This document shows, piece after piece, positions 54,130 to 64,000 of a stretch of 64,000 bases of DNA. Numbering within the stretch: position 1 is the stretch's first letter; the number at the start of each line of letters is the position of its first letter. Below the pieces are notes generated by a model. It was not told the DNA's origin, did no database searches, and saw only the letters and a list, made by a program, of their open reading frames with translations. Origin of the DNA: Onthophagus taurus (lineage: Eukaryota > Arthropoda > Insecta > Coleoptera > Scarabaeidae); NCBI RefSeq assembly GCF_036711975.1, contig NC_091968.1, positions 9,052,001-9,116,000 on the forward strand. The letters run 5' to 3'. The translations under genes were made by a program, and so were the position numbers.

Positions 54130-55284
54130 GCTCAGTCAATATTACCAAAAAAATTAAGTGCGCCATTGGCCGTTGAAGAGTTATTCACGCCAACTAAATT
54201 AATGGGCAACAATATATAACCGAAAACTGATTACATATTGTGTTGAATAACTTGAAAAGCATGCAAATAAATAAATATTTATAAAAATAATTTTAAAATT
54301 AGACTATTTTTTAATAATTAAAAATGATTGGGCTTTATATTTAAATAAAAATGTACTACGGATATAACTTTTGTGGACACACTGTATAGTATGATTCTTC
54401 CGATATTCTGAAAATTGATTATATTCTCGTGATATTATTATTCTGTATGCCAAGTTTAAGCTACCTAACCTAAGAAAAGCCATATTGCATTTAAGTTATG
54501 TACGTCGTCAATAAACAAGACACTTATAAACAACACTTCTGTGCGTGACGTGGACTCTTTTAGTTTTCTGGTAATAACTTCTAAATAGGCAAATGTTGGC
54601 AGCTAATTTTTTTTATATGTTTTAAAGAAATAAATAGTCTTTAAAACTATATATATTGTAGACCATCGCTAAACATCGCTAACTGCTAAAACTTTAGCGA
54701 TAGTTAAAGAAATCTCGAAATTGATGTCATCGGATAATCCTACGTTTATTATTAAAATGCAACGATGAAATTACTTATTGATAGCTGAATTAGGTTCTCC
54801 ATTGAACAACCTTTTCGGGAAGATATGACGTTATATAGGTTTTACACTAAAAATTTATATTAGCAGTCTTTAAAAATCACGACAAAAGTAACCGAAATAC
54901 GTGAAATCAGAGATATATAAACTTTGATAATTTTTTTTTACTTAAATACGTCATATAAAAATAAAACTTATGTTAATTATTAAAATCTGACATTTCTACT
55001 ATAGGATTCAATTGAAAAAAGAAATACATTACGACTTTCGAAAAACCCATTTATGATCAGCAAACGGCTCAAATTGCCCATAGTGGGACGGGGCGTCTGT
55101 TATAGCCAAAAGTCCGTTATATACGAAAACAGTCCCAAACACGTTTTTTCCGTTAAAGGTAAATATGAAACTGTAATACTTACCACGATTGAGGGTTATT
55201 CCAAAAATCAGGAAGAGGTATATAATGTCAATTGTTTGCTATCAAATATAAAATGAATGAACATGTCATATATTTTTTTGTTTA
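54130..55284. other. no recognisable gene
   Basis: AT-rich. The first 260 bp may be the 5' end of the Transib element. 54645-54710 has AACATCGCTAACTGC and TTTAGCGATAG in opposite orientation. 55050-55130 is a degraded pogo-type terminus. Confidence 0.35.
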
Positions 55285-55286
55285 TA

Positions 55287-56268
55287 CAGGATGTATCTGA
55301 ATGATGATACTTTAATATATGAACAAATTTTTGCAAAAATGTAAAGGGGGTGGTTACGTTTAGAAGGGTAGATTGAAAGTACAAATAGGGTCAAAACGTG
55401 CCCTATTATGAGTTAAACATATTCCCCAAATTTTATTTTCCTAGCGTTTATGGTTTTTGAGAAAATCAAATTAAACCAAAATTTTCCGCCATTTTTGGAG
55501 GGGTGTAGCTCCTTAGGGGAGCCGAAGTCGCTCATGGTTATGTAATAAGGGGAATAACCCACTTAAAAAATGTGGATTATATTATGCTGATTGACTTATT
55601 ATTTTTTTTTTTAATTTTCTTTCAATGACTAAACTTATAACAACGGGAGTCAAGTGGGAGGATAGCACGGGTAGCGGAAGAAGTAAAAAGAGTTGGGCGC
55701 GGATCGTAGAAGGAGTTGGGAGTGGGTAACATACTTGAGAAATTAAGAGTTTAGTTTTTTTTTGTATTATTTAATTTTTGAAGTGAAGTTTTTTGAGTTT
55801 CATAGGATTAATTAGATGTAAGTAGAAATTAATAATTTTTATAGTTTTTTGTTTGTGTGTTTTATTAGGGTTACTTGAATTTATTTTATATTTAAATTAT
55901 TATCCTTGGGATTTAGTTTCATAAGTATGTTGTTTATTTTATTCATTTTGTTCATTTTATCTTTTGCTTTTGATTAATTCCCTTTAACATCCTCTTTAAT
56001 TTTTTGTAAATAGTTTGTTGGAATAAATTTAGTTAGGAAAAAGAACGTTTATTTTTGTTTCTCTTTTGTTCACATCCCTTATCAATAGTATACCACGTTA
56101 CAAGGGTTGAGAAAGAATGGACCCGTGCGGAAAAGAACCCCTGAAGATGTTCCAATCCTTTTAGCACCCCGTGCTCGGGGGTGGTAACAGTTAATATATC
56201 AAAGTACCCTTAAAATTGCCTAAAGAATCACCCCCTGAAGTTTGGGCACGTCATTCCGATACAGCCTG
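55287..56268. mobile_element. 982-bp TA-flanked non-autonomous DNA transposon
   Basis: CAGGATGTATCTGAATGATG at the left and, inverted, CAGGCTGTATCGGAATGACG at the right, flanked by TA (55285-55286 and 56269-56270). It shares 55350-55520 with 43230-43385 and 44325-44500, so three related arms exist in this window. The interior (55560-56190) is AT-rich without a transposase. Confidence 0.75.
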
Positions 56269-56368
56269 TATAGTATGTCCCCGATTCGAGTTACAAAGAG
56301 GAAAGAAAAATTATTACTGATTTTTCTAACTTATCTCAGCATAAAAAATGCGTCGGACATGTTCAAAT

Positions 56369-57225
56369 TAGGGATGTTACGGATCTTTGCTTCGACTCCG
56401 AAAGGTCGGAACTTCCGATTGATTTTACACCTCCGACTGCGACTTCGGCTCCGATAATTCTGAATCGGAGTTATAACGAAGATCGAAATGTAGCAGTGTA
56501 TAAGATTCGACGTATCTCGCACGTTCTTTTAATAAAAAAATGCTTTAACGTAAAGTATTTTTTATTACGTTATAAACTCTTTGGCAGCACTGTGCGTCTA
56601 CGTTAACGTTAGCTTGTTATTTCGTTTTCTTTTTCGATCGATTTCGGGAAATCCCGCTCGCATGTATTGTTCAGTTGTATTTTGTTTTTTCATTTGTGTA
56701 TTAGTCTAAGCTCGTCGCGCATCGAGCCTTTAAGGATTCTAAATAATAACTTGTGAGTTAAGTATTATCGAAGTGATAGTTTTTTATAGACTGAATAATG
56801 AAGCCTAAAACGAGTGTTATATGGAACTACTTCAATGAAGTGGACGCAAATTCGGCAAAGAAAGCTGCTAAGCTTTTGTTTATTAAATACAATTTGCTAT
56901 TTTTAGAGTCACTTCATTTGATTTAAATTAAATTTAATACTATTAAGATATTTTCCTATTGTTACGTACCTACGTACGAGTGTGTGTGTAATACCTAATT
57001 AATATTTTAATTATTGATTAAAGAGACTAATTGCTGTATTATGTTTCTATCATTTTATTAGGGTTACTCTTAACAGTTAACTATCACATCTCTCTTGTAC
57101 TCCGCTTCTGACTCCTGCTCCGACTCCGGCTCTGAATCCGGCTCCGATTCCGACTCCGATAAATCAAATCTAAAAACTCCGATTCCGACTACGGTTCTGG
57201 CAAACTCACCTTCGTAACATCCCTA
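56369..57225 (+). mobile_element. hAT-type element with 8-bp target duplication
   Basis: TAGGGATGTTACG at the left and CGTAACATCCCTA at the right are inverted. They are flanked by GTTCAAAT (56361-56368) and GTTCAAAC (57226-57233), an 8-bp duplication with one change, as expected for hAT. Subterminal (CCGACT)n-type simple repeats lie at 56390-56470 and 57105-57195. The interior keeps the start of a BED-finger protein. Confidence 0.85.
56798..56880 (+). pseudogene. BED zinc-finger start of hAT transposase
   Basis: ATG at 56798: MKPKTSVIWNYFNEVDANSA, then KKAAKLLFIKYN. This is the usual N-terminus of a BED-type hAT transposase (WxYF), followed by collapse of the domain before its Cys pair. The rest of the transposase is absent. 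Confidence 0.6.
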
Positions 57226-57339
57226 GTTCAAACCACTAAATCGCACGAACTTTATATTCTAACTATAGAAGTTAACTAATTATTGCCATTTTTGAGGCGC
57301 GCCTCAGGTCCCTGCACCTACAGGGGCCCGGTTCTGGTT

Positions 57340-58815
57340 TGATATTGCATAAGCATATAATATACATATTTGCGGATCCTCCTGTGGTGGTTGGTAACAT
57401 AACTAGGCAGAATACTATTAATGAAATCCTTGCATCTACCAACGTGCTTTCCTTTTCATTCAGCTTGGTTACAGATGCTGAGGTCCGGGATGCTTTAACT
57501 TACTGCAAGTCCACTAAGTAGTGTCGGAGCAGATGATAATGGACTCAGATTCCTTTTACCCATTCTGGATATAGTTATTACTCCCCTAACACATATATTC
57601 AACTGTTCTTTTGAACAGTCTATATTTCGCTCAATCTGGCGAATCGCCATGTTATTCCTATCCCAAAAATTAAATCTCCGTCCCATGTTGGTGACTTTCG
57701 ACCCATTTCTATTCTTAGCTTATTTGCAGATTCATAAATATCTTGTGGAGTTTAATCTGATTAACAAGTTCCAGTCTGGTTTTCGTGAAGGGCATGGTAC
57801 TACTACAGCACTGATTAAGATCACCGATGATATTAGATCTGCGCGTGATAACCTTTGTGTTACCTTGCCAGTGTTACTTGAGTTTAGTAAGGCATTTGAT
57901 TCTGTGGACCATGCCCTACTGTTAACTAGGCTTTTTGTTATTGGTTTTACCTCTTCTTGTGTATCTTGGTTCTAGTCCTACCTTTCCTGTCGGTCTTTAC
58001 GTGTCCGCGTGGAATCTGTACTCTCTTCTCCTGTTGACATCAAATGTGGAGTTCCCCAGGGCAGTGTGCTGGGTCCTTTGCTCTTCTCAATTTTCATAAA
58101 TAGTATTAGTGATGGTATCTCGTGTAACTATCATTTGTATGTAGATGACCTTCAACTTTATATTTCGTCAACTGTTAACAACCTCCCAGATGCTTTGTTG
58201 CATCTTAACAACGATCTCTCTTGATTGGTCTAGACGTCATGGACTTAACCTGAATCTAGGTAAAACGCAAGCCTTTGCATTTGGCACTTGCCCCTTGTTG
58301 GCACAATTTAATTCCTTAACTACCCTTCAACTGAGGCTTGGTGACACCGTTATTCCGTTTTCTAATACGGTCAAAAATCTTGGTGTGGTAATGGATTCGG
58401 CGATGTCTTGGCGGCCACAAGTTCACGGAATCTGTAAGAGGGTTTACTTCTGTTACCATACTTTGAAAAAACTTCGCTGCTACCTTCCTCCTGTTGTACG
58501 AAAGTTTCAGTACATTACTCCATATGATAACAACCTGTAGATGATGACTTGCCAGAGTCGTAGATCATTTCGCATGCTTACTATGTTGTACAAAATTGCC
58601 CATACCCGCACTCCTGCTTATTTGTTCGATGCCTTTCACTTTTTAGCATCACATGACTTGCTCACTCGATCAATGTCGAACTCTACACTCATGTTTCCAG
58701 TCCATAGTACTGAAATCTACCACAGATCTTTTACAGTGCAGTCGATTGCGTTGTGGAACGATTTGCCTGCTGTTGTTCGCAATGCAGCTAGTTTAATAAG
58801 TTTAAAAAATGCCAT
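57340..58815 (+). pseudogene. CR1-group LINE reverse transcriptase relic
   Basis: 57339-57521 and 57530-57700 hold the RT N-terminal part (SVGADDNGLRFLLPILDIVI). 57730-57975 gives KFQSGFREGHGTTTALIKIT and LLEFSKAFDSVDHALLLTRL (motif A). 58009-58224 gives [20 protein letters not shown] (motif B) and [14 protein letters not shown] (motif C). 58230-58540 gives GLNLNLGKTQAFAFGT and VKNLGVVMDSAMSWRP. 58541-58819 is the C-terminal tail ending in VVRNAASLISLKNAI. Stops at about 57520, 57975, 58222 and 58538. The catalytic YVDD is kept. Confidence 0.9.
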
Positions 58816-58892
58816 TTAAAGGATTATAAATAATTATTTTGCACTTTAACTGGTTAATTAAATATATTGATTTGAATATTAAGTTCTAATTT

Positions 58893-58927
58893 GACATGTT
58901 TCGCTTAAACAATGTAAGCATCTTCAG
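58893..58927 (-). ncRNA. hammerhead-like motif (PLE-2 left)
   Basis: Minus-strand copy of 62162-62196: CTGAAGAT, GCTTA/TAAGC stem, GAAAC, AT, GTC. Confidence 0.55.
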
Positions 58928-59225
58928 AACTACAAAATGAAAAAATAAAAATTAAACAGACTGATTCAAAAATTAACATTGCAAATTCAGAACATTTTCA
59001 AACCAGAAATTTCATTTAAAAAGAAAAAAAGGTTACTTACAAATGAACTTTGTTAAAGTTGAAAAGTCATTCGAATAAATTCTAATTCACAATTCGTCGA
59101 ACGAATAAAATAATGAGAACAATCACAAATTCATTATGTACTGGAGGAAATTAAGTGTATAAATGTGTCGCTTTACCAAATTACAAAATCAAAAACAAGT
59201 TTTTTTAAATCAACATATGTTAAAA

Positions 59226-59925
59226 TTACAAAATCAAAATGCGCATGTACATTGGAATAAAAATTAAATGGTTATTGTTATTTATCAATGTTAAGTCTAA
59301 GAAATTAAGTTTGTTATTTTGTTCTATTTCTATTGTAAAGTTAATGTTGCTGTGTAAGTTATTAATGTATGAGTGGAAATCCTCAACCAAATTTAGACCA
59401 TCATCATTCCATATTATTAAAGTGTCATCCACATATCTACGCCAAAGAATGATGCCACTGATGTTATCATTAGTGTTATTTTTGATGTCAAGTAAATTAT
59501 GTTCAAGGTGGTTAAGAAATATGTCTGCTAAAAGGCTACTTAGAGGAGAACCCATTGGTAATCCTTTATTATATTTGTAGAATTTATTGTTGAACTGGCA
59601 AACATTTTGTTCTGTGCAGATTTTTAAAAGGTTATGGACATGTAAAGCATTTTCAACACATACTATCAATCAATAAATCTTTGGTTATATCTAATGTGTC
59701 TTTAATGGGTATGTTGCTGTATAAGTTAGTAATATCAAAAGAAATCAAAGTGAAATTTCGTGGATATTTTAAATTTTGTAAGGTGTCAATCGAATCGTAA
59801 CGATTGTTAATTGTGTAGTCTGCTTTAAATTTCATAGTGTTTCTGAAAAATTGTATCATGAATTTAGCGATGTTATATGTGCTAGAATTAACAGATGATA
59901 TAATAGGCCTGATAGGTAATTCCAA
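59226..59925 (-). pseudogene. PLE-2 RT fragment, inverted
   Basis: The minus strand from 59925: MELPIRPIISSVNSSTYNIA, NFTLISFDITNLYSNIPIKD (motif A). 59669-59226 then gives YKYNKGLPMGSPLSSLLADI (motif B), ILWRRYVDDTLIIWNDDGLN (motif C) and QNNKLNFLDLTLIN. The two parts overlap in different frames near 59660 (one frameshift). The sequence parallels PLE-1 residues about 350-560 and belongs to a related but distinct family. It fuses at about 59265 to the inverted pseudo-LTR. Confidence 0.9.
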
Positions 59926-60073
59926 AGATGAAATATATAGATCTATCCCTTATCCTGGAAAAGTAGCACACATCATTAAACATGTTTGTAAGAATCACGG
60001 TATTAAATTATCCTACAAAAATAACAATACGTTGCAAAGAATTCTTATTAACGCTAAAGATAAAATAAATATA
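59925..60073 (+). pseudogene. PLE-2 RT/linker fragment, upright
   Basis: DEIYRSIPYPGKVAHIIKHV, CKNHGIKLSYKNNNTLQRIL and INAKDKI parallel PLE-1 residues about 650-700 (KIYRSINYPG ... NNNTLGKILINAKDK). The frame is then cut by the pogo-like insertion and resumes at 61305. Confidence 0.88.
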
Positions 60074-61304
60074 CCGTATTTTCGCGAATCTAATCCGCAC
60101 CCTGATTTTAAAAATGCATAGTGGTAAAAAAATTTAGTTTGCGAATGTAATCCGCATCTTTCTTTGAGCAATTCGACAACACCAAAACGATGCGATGCTT
60201 GTTGTCAACCATAAATATATATTTTTCTGTTGACTGACGCTGATGCACCTAAAGAAACCTTGCTTACGACGAGTTTTTATTAGAGTAGACTTTAAATTTA
60301 CCAAGCCAGAAAAAATTGGAAAATAAATATAATTTTAAAAATAAATAGTAATGCCTAGCACGAATTCCGTTCATATACTGCCCTCGTAGTAGCTCGAACG
60401 TGGTGTGTGCTTAATTATACATATAATAGCATAATTATAAAAAAAAAGTAGCAAAAATCTAGAAGGTTCTTCTATACAGCAAAGTTTAAAGAGATGTTAT
60501 TAAGTTAGCGTTAAGGAAATCGAAAAGTTGGTACAATTTTTGCTGTTAATGAGAGTAACGTTGCGGCTGTTGCGAAAAGACAAGGTAGCTATTGTAAACT
60601 GTGAGGCATCGTGCAAAAAATTTACCGGGCCAAAGAAGAGATGATTTCATGAAACTGACGAGGCAGTTTTCTAGTTCTCTCAAGAAAAACGAAAGGAGGG
60701 ACTAAAAATTTTTAATACTAGCAAAGGTTGGATTGTGGGATTTATGCGCCGAATGGTGTTATCGTTGAGGCGCAGAACTACAATTTCCCAAAAGCTCCTA
60801 ATGATTTTCAAGAAAACTTCAATTTGTCTCAAACTGTAAATGTCAACAAAATGGTAGTATATCTGGATATGCCACCCAATTACACACTGGAAAGAAGAGG
60901 TGTGTGGGAAATTTCTTTATAAACGAGTGGTTGCGAAAAATTACGCATAACATTGATGCTAGCAGCTTCTGAACTTGTTCAGTGAGTGTAGGCGACATGG
61001 AAAACGATCCCTGAAAACAATATTATAACATCATTTAAGAAGTTTTGTATAATCCGAATTGATCTGTATTGATCCGAAGATGACGTAATATGGGAAGGAC
61101 CAAAGAACATGATACATAAAAATGTAAATATCGTTCTAAAACCCTTAATAAAGTGTTATTGTTATAATGTGATTTTATTTTACTATTTTCCAAATTGCAA
61201 CTATACGACTGCGAATCTAATCCGCACCCGATTGTAATCCGCATTTGATTTTAGAGCACATAAAATTTTTAAAAAAGGTGCGGATTACATTCGAGAAAAT
61301 ACGG
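60074..61304 (+). mobile_element. pogo-like element, 1231 bp, nested in PLE-2
   Basis: The TIRs 60074-60101 and 61277-61304 match at 26 of 28 positions (CCGTATTTTC then GCGAAT or TCGAAT, TAATCCGCACC). They are flanked by TA (60072-60073 and 61305-61306). Subterminal copies of CGAATNTAATCCGCA occur at 60139 and 61209. The interior holds the transposase relic at 60720-60930. It splits the PLE nuclease linker. Confidence 0.92.
60720..60930 (+). pseudogene. pogo/Tigger transposase fragment
   Basis: 60722-60800 in one frame reads a GWIVGFMRR block, then an SLRRRTTISQK-like stretch (end of the CENP-B-type DNA-binding region). After a frameshift, 60840-60922 has VNKMVVYLDMPPNYTLERRG, which resembles the 'PVYFDMPxNYTxxxxG' block with the first catalytic Asp. 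The rest of the catalytic domain is lost. Confidence 0.7.
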
Positions 61305-61665
61305 TATTAGACAAGAATGGGGTTTATAAATTGACCTGTGATACTTGCGGAGCCTACTACATAGGTGAAACCGGTCGCCCATTAAAAAATAGAATAAAAG
61401 AACATATCCGAAGAGAATAGTCAAATTTTGATACACATCTTTTAACTCATAATCATGATTTTTATATTGACAAAAATGTCAAATTGCTACACTCTCAAAA
61501 TAAAGGCCATAAATTAAATTTACTAGAAAATTATGAGATAGACAGGTTTAGGAATAATGTAAACGATGTGGAATGTGTCAATGACCAGATATTTTACTGA
61601 AAGATCCTAATATACAAATCCTTATCTAACCCATTTCCCCAAGATACCGAGGACTCATCTGTTTA
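61305..61665 (+). pseudogene. PLE-2 GIY-YIG endonuclease fragment
   Basis: LDKNGVYKLTCDTCGAYYIG then ETGRPLKNRIKEHIRRE and a stop at about 61420, then SNFDTHLLTHNHDFYIDKNV, KLLHSQNKGHKLNLLENYEI, and so on to 61660. It is the same domain and layout as the PLE-1 C-terminus, with catalytic residues present but the frame broken once. Confidence 0.9.
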
Positions 61666-61834
61666 GCCACACAGATGTTTCGCAGATCTTGGGGTCCCAG
61701 TATTTTTCTATGTTCTATATTTTTAACCTAACAACTAAGTTTGTCGTGTCTATCGTTTTTTCTTTGGATTTTGATTATTATTTATTCATTTTGTAAATTT
61801 AAATTTAAGATTCTTTGACCATTTAATTGTTATT

Positions 61835-62324
61835 CCAATGTACATGCGCATTTTGATTTTGTAATTTTAACATCTGTTGATTTAAAAAAACTTGTTTTTG
61901 ATTTTGTAACTTGGTAAAGCAACACATTTATACACTCAATTTCCTCCAGTACATAATGAATTTGTGATTGTTCTCATTATTTTATTCGTTCGACGAATTG
62001 TGAATTAGAATTTATTCGAATGACTTTTCAACTTTAACAAAGTTCATTTGTAAGTAACCTTTTTTCTTTTTAAATGAAATTTTTGGTTTGAAAATGTTCC
62101 GAATTTGCAATGTTAATTTTTGAATCAGTCTGTTTAATTTTTGTTTTTTCATTTTGTAGTTCTGAAGATGCTTACATTGTTTAAGCGAAACATGTCAAAT
62201 TAGAACTTAATATTCAAATCAATATATTTAATTAACCAGTTAAAGTGCAAAATAATTATTTATAATCCTTTAAATGACATTCCGATTACTGGTTAACATG
62301 GATCACAATATCAATTTCGATCTG
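61835..62324 (+). repeat. PLE-2 pseudo-LTR (right)
   Basis: Complements 58812-59270. It ends with a hammerhead motif, then the ATG-bearing tail. Confidence 0.8.
62162..62196 (+). ncRNA. hammerhead-like motif (PLE-2 right)
   Basis: CTGAAGA (62162-62168), T, helix II GCTTA/TAAGC with a seven-base loop (62170-62186), GAAA (62187-62190), helix III AC/GT around AT, cleavage-site base C62196. Helix I is weak here (TT with AA only), so activity is doubtful. Confidence 0.55.
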
Positions 62325-64000
62325 ATTTCTCTTCAACTATCTTCTTCTTGACCTATACGTGTTTGTTTTCTTCTCTAGTCTGCCTTTCATCTATCTTTTA
62401 CTGCACTTTTTTTTGTGTCTATTTCCTTCCTTGTAGTAACTGACTGTCGATCCGTTACATAACTCAAATATGCTCATTCGCTCAGTCCTATTAGCACATC
62501 ATTTAGTATTACTTTTTTGGTAGCCATAATTATTTATTTAAAATTACATATACAACTGTTACCAGTTGGGTCTCTTGGAAGATATCGTTTATTGCGATAA
62601 ATTGATCCGTTTGCCTTTATGTCTATATTTGTTATGAATGTATATATTTATGTAAATACTTGTTTTTGAGGCAAAAAACATTATTATTCATATTAATCAT
62701 AATACTTAAATGGAAATATTAGACTTTTTTGGGGCCCAAAAATATAGAGCGGGCCCACAAAAGGTGCGATCCGGCCCTGCAACCAGGGTAAGAATGTTGA
62801 GTGTTATGTAAGGTTAGTTTTCTGTTAAAGTATCAATTATACCGTGATGGAATGTTGAGTAAGGTTAGATTTGTTTACAAATATCAATCGCCCAGGTAAA
62901 AGAATGAACATTTTTGAACTTGTTTTTGAAGATGCTTGCAACATGTCATCCGAAGATATAACATGATAACTAATGATGGTTTTGTTTCCAAATGCAAGAC
63001 CAAGTTTTAATTCGACCTACAAGTTAGGGATTTTCAAATTCTATCAACTCATTCATGCTATGATATTAAGTTGTCTCATGTTTTTGAAATTTCCCAAGAG
63101 TGCACACGTTTAATTGGCTAAAAACATAAAGAGAAGCATAAAAGAAGCATAAAAAATCACCTAAAATGATGACCACTTTCAGACTGCAATAATTTTTGAA
63201 CGTATTGCTCGATTTAAATAAGGTTTTTTATTTGAAAGATCTAACCTTTGCAAATAGTTCTGTACGTACCTTTCCCATTTTGGCGCTCTTCAATTTCAGC
63301 AGTGGTGAATAAAGCTAATGCGTGATTTCTTCCTACACTTTGAAGTTTGCTGTGGGGTCCGCCGACAAAAAAAATTAATTTTAAACATCAGGAGCTTGTA
63401 GTCTCGTCTGTTCTGGTCACTTCTGCATTTTGTTCAAGTTTCTATTGTTGTTACACCAAAGTTACAAAATCTAACAGATTTGGATTAAATTGCTGGAAGC
63501 TGGGAACAAGAATTCTTAAGACATAAATAATAATCGAAATTTGCTCAAAAACAATATTATATTTTTAATTAAATAACAAAAAAAATATTCGTATATTACA
63601 TAATTTCAATTATCTTACATTAAAGTCTTTTATGACTCAATTTTTCATTACTTAATCACCTAATAATCTCATGTCGTAACTGCTCATCAAAAAAAAACTG
63701 TCATGTTAATTTAAGAAACGTTATAGCTGAAACGTTTCAAAAAATAACATTTCTCAAAAAAAATTTAAAAACAAAAATTTACATTGTTAAAAAATAAAAA
63801 TTATACTTTAATATTCCTTATGTGGTCATGAGGGGGCTTTTTTATTTTTGTCTATATTGTTGTTCCTTCTGATTAACAAATCAATGTTTGTAAATATATT
63901 TTTTTTTCTTATGAATAATAAAAGAAGTTTTGCTTAAAATCTAAGATAAAATATTTAAAAAAAAGGAAAATAACCATGCTGGAAATGTTTTAGTGACAAT
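62325..64000. other. no firm gene
   Basis: AT-rich. 62330-62460 could be the 3' UTR of the LINE into which PLE-2 inserted. 62932-62966 has TTGAAGATGCTTGC ... CATCCGAAG, which resembles a decayed hammerhead of the 4381 family. The rest shows no motif. Confidence 0.35.

Larger units (their letters stand above)
58812..62324 (+). mobile_element. rearranged Penelope-like element (PLE-2) with inverted 5' part
   Basis: The left end (58812 to ~59270) is the reverse complement of the right pseudo-LTR (about 61835-62280), with few differences. The left half carries RT on the minus strand and the right half carries the RT end and GIY-YIG on the plus strand, so the 5' portion is inverted. The right tail carries ATG at 62298 with MDHNINFDLI, as in the other PLEs, so the expected end is near 62322-62324. 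A pogo-like element sits inside. Target duplications were not found. Hammerhead motifs are at 58893 and 62162. Confidence 0.82.

Overview
The window is AT-rich nuclear DNA of an insect. It has two host genes with introns and no bacterial-type operons. Everything else is a dense, nested set of transposable elements. A beetle is possible, but the sequence only firmly supports 'insect'. Host gene 1 is C3G (Rap guanine-nucleotide exchange factor 1). Its exons run on the + strand from 8988 to a stop at 25331, and any exons further 5' were not found. Host gene 2 is RpS23, four exons from 45842 to 47153, complete at 143 codons with a TOP-like 5' end.

Layout. 1-8590 holds broken LINE, Tigger/pogo, piggyBac and Penelope-like (PLE) remains. 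8988-25331 is C3G; its two large introns (10610-15968 and 17208-24107) carry LINEs, mariner relics and a short PLE. 25464-32835 looks like one decayed pogo-type element with a ~165-bp tandem array. Its transposase relic is interrupted by a piggyBac with TTAA sites, a 124-bp TA-flanked MITE and a 366-bp palindromic PLE derivative. 32836-35020 is AT-rich with little recognisable. 35190-40844 has a Tc1 relic followed by a 4.9-kb foldback element containing several further palindromic elements. 41015-44584 has more terminal-inverted-repeat (TIR) elements. RpS23 follows. About 270 bp past its poly(A) signal lies a PLE (47443-51775) with an uninterrupted 812-residue RT plus GIY-YIG reading frame and almost identical terminal repeats. 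52546-54122 is a Transib (RAG1-related) transposase relic. 55287-57225 holds a TA-flanked element and a hAT element. 57340-62324 is a LINE with a rearranged PLE next to it, itself holding a pogo-like element. The rest is unassigned AT-rich DNA.

The most notable signal is a recurring RNA-like motif in the PLE terminal repeats. It has a CTGANGAT core, a variable hairpin, GAAAC, two bases and GT, and a helix-I partner is clear in the best copies. This is the layout of a type I hammerhead ribozyme with a two-base-pair helix III. Stems change while the core stays fixed across four unrelated copies. Three PLE insertions also have exactly 12-bp target duplications, and their 3' ends stop 24-27 nt after the ORF start codon carried in the repeat. 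One is only 366 bp long and appears to be a minimal non-autonomous PLE made of two head-to-head ribozyme repeats.
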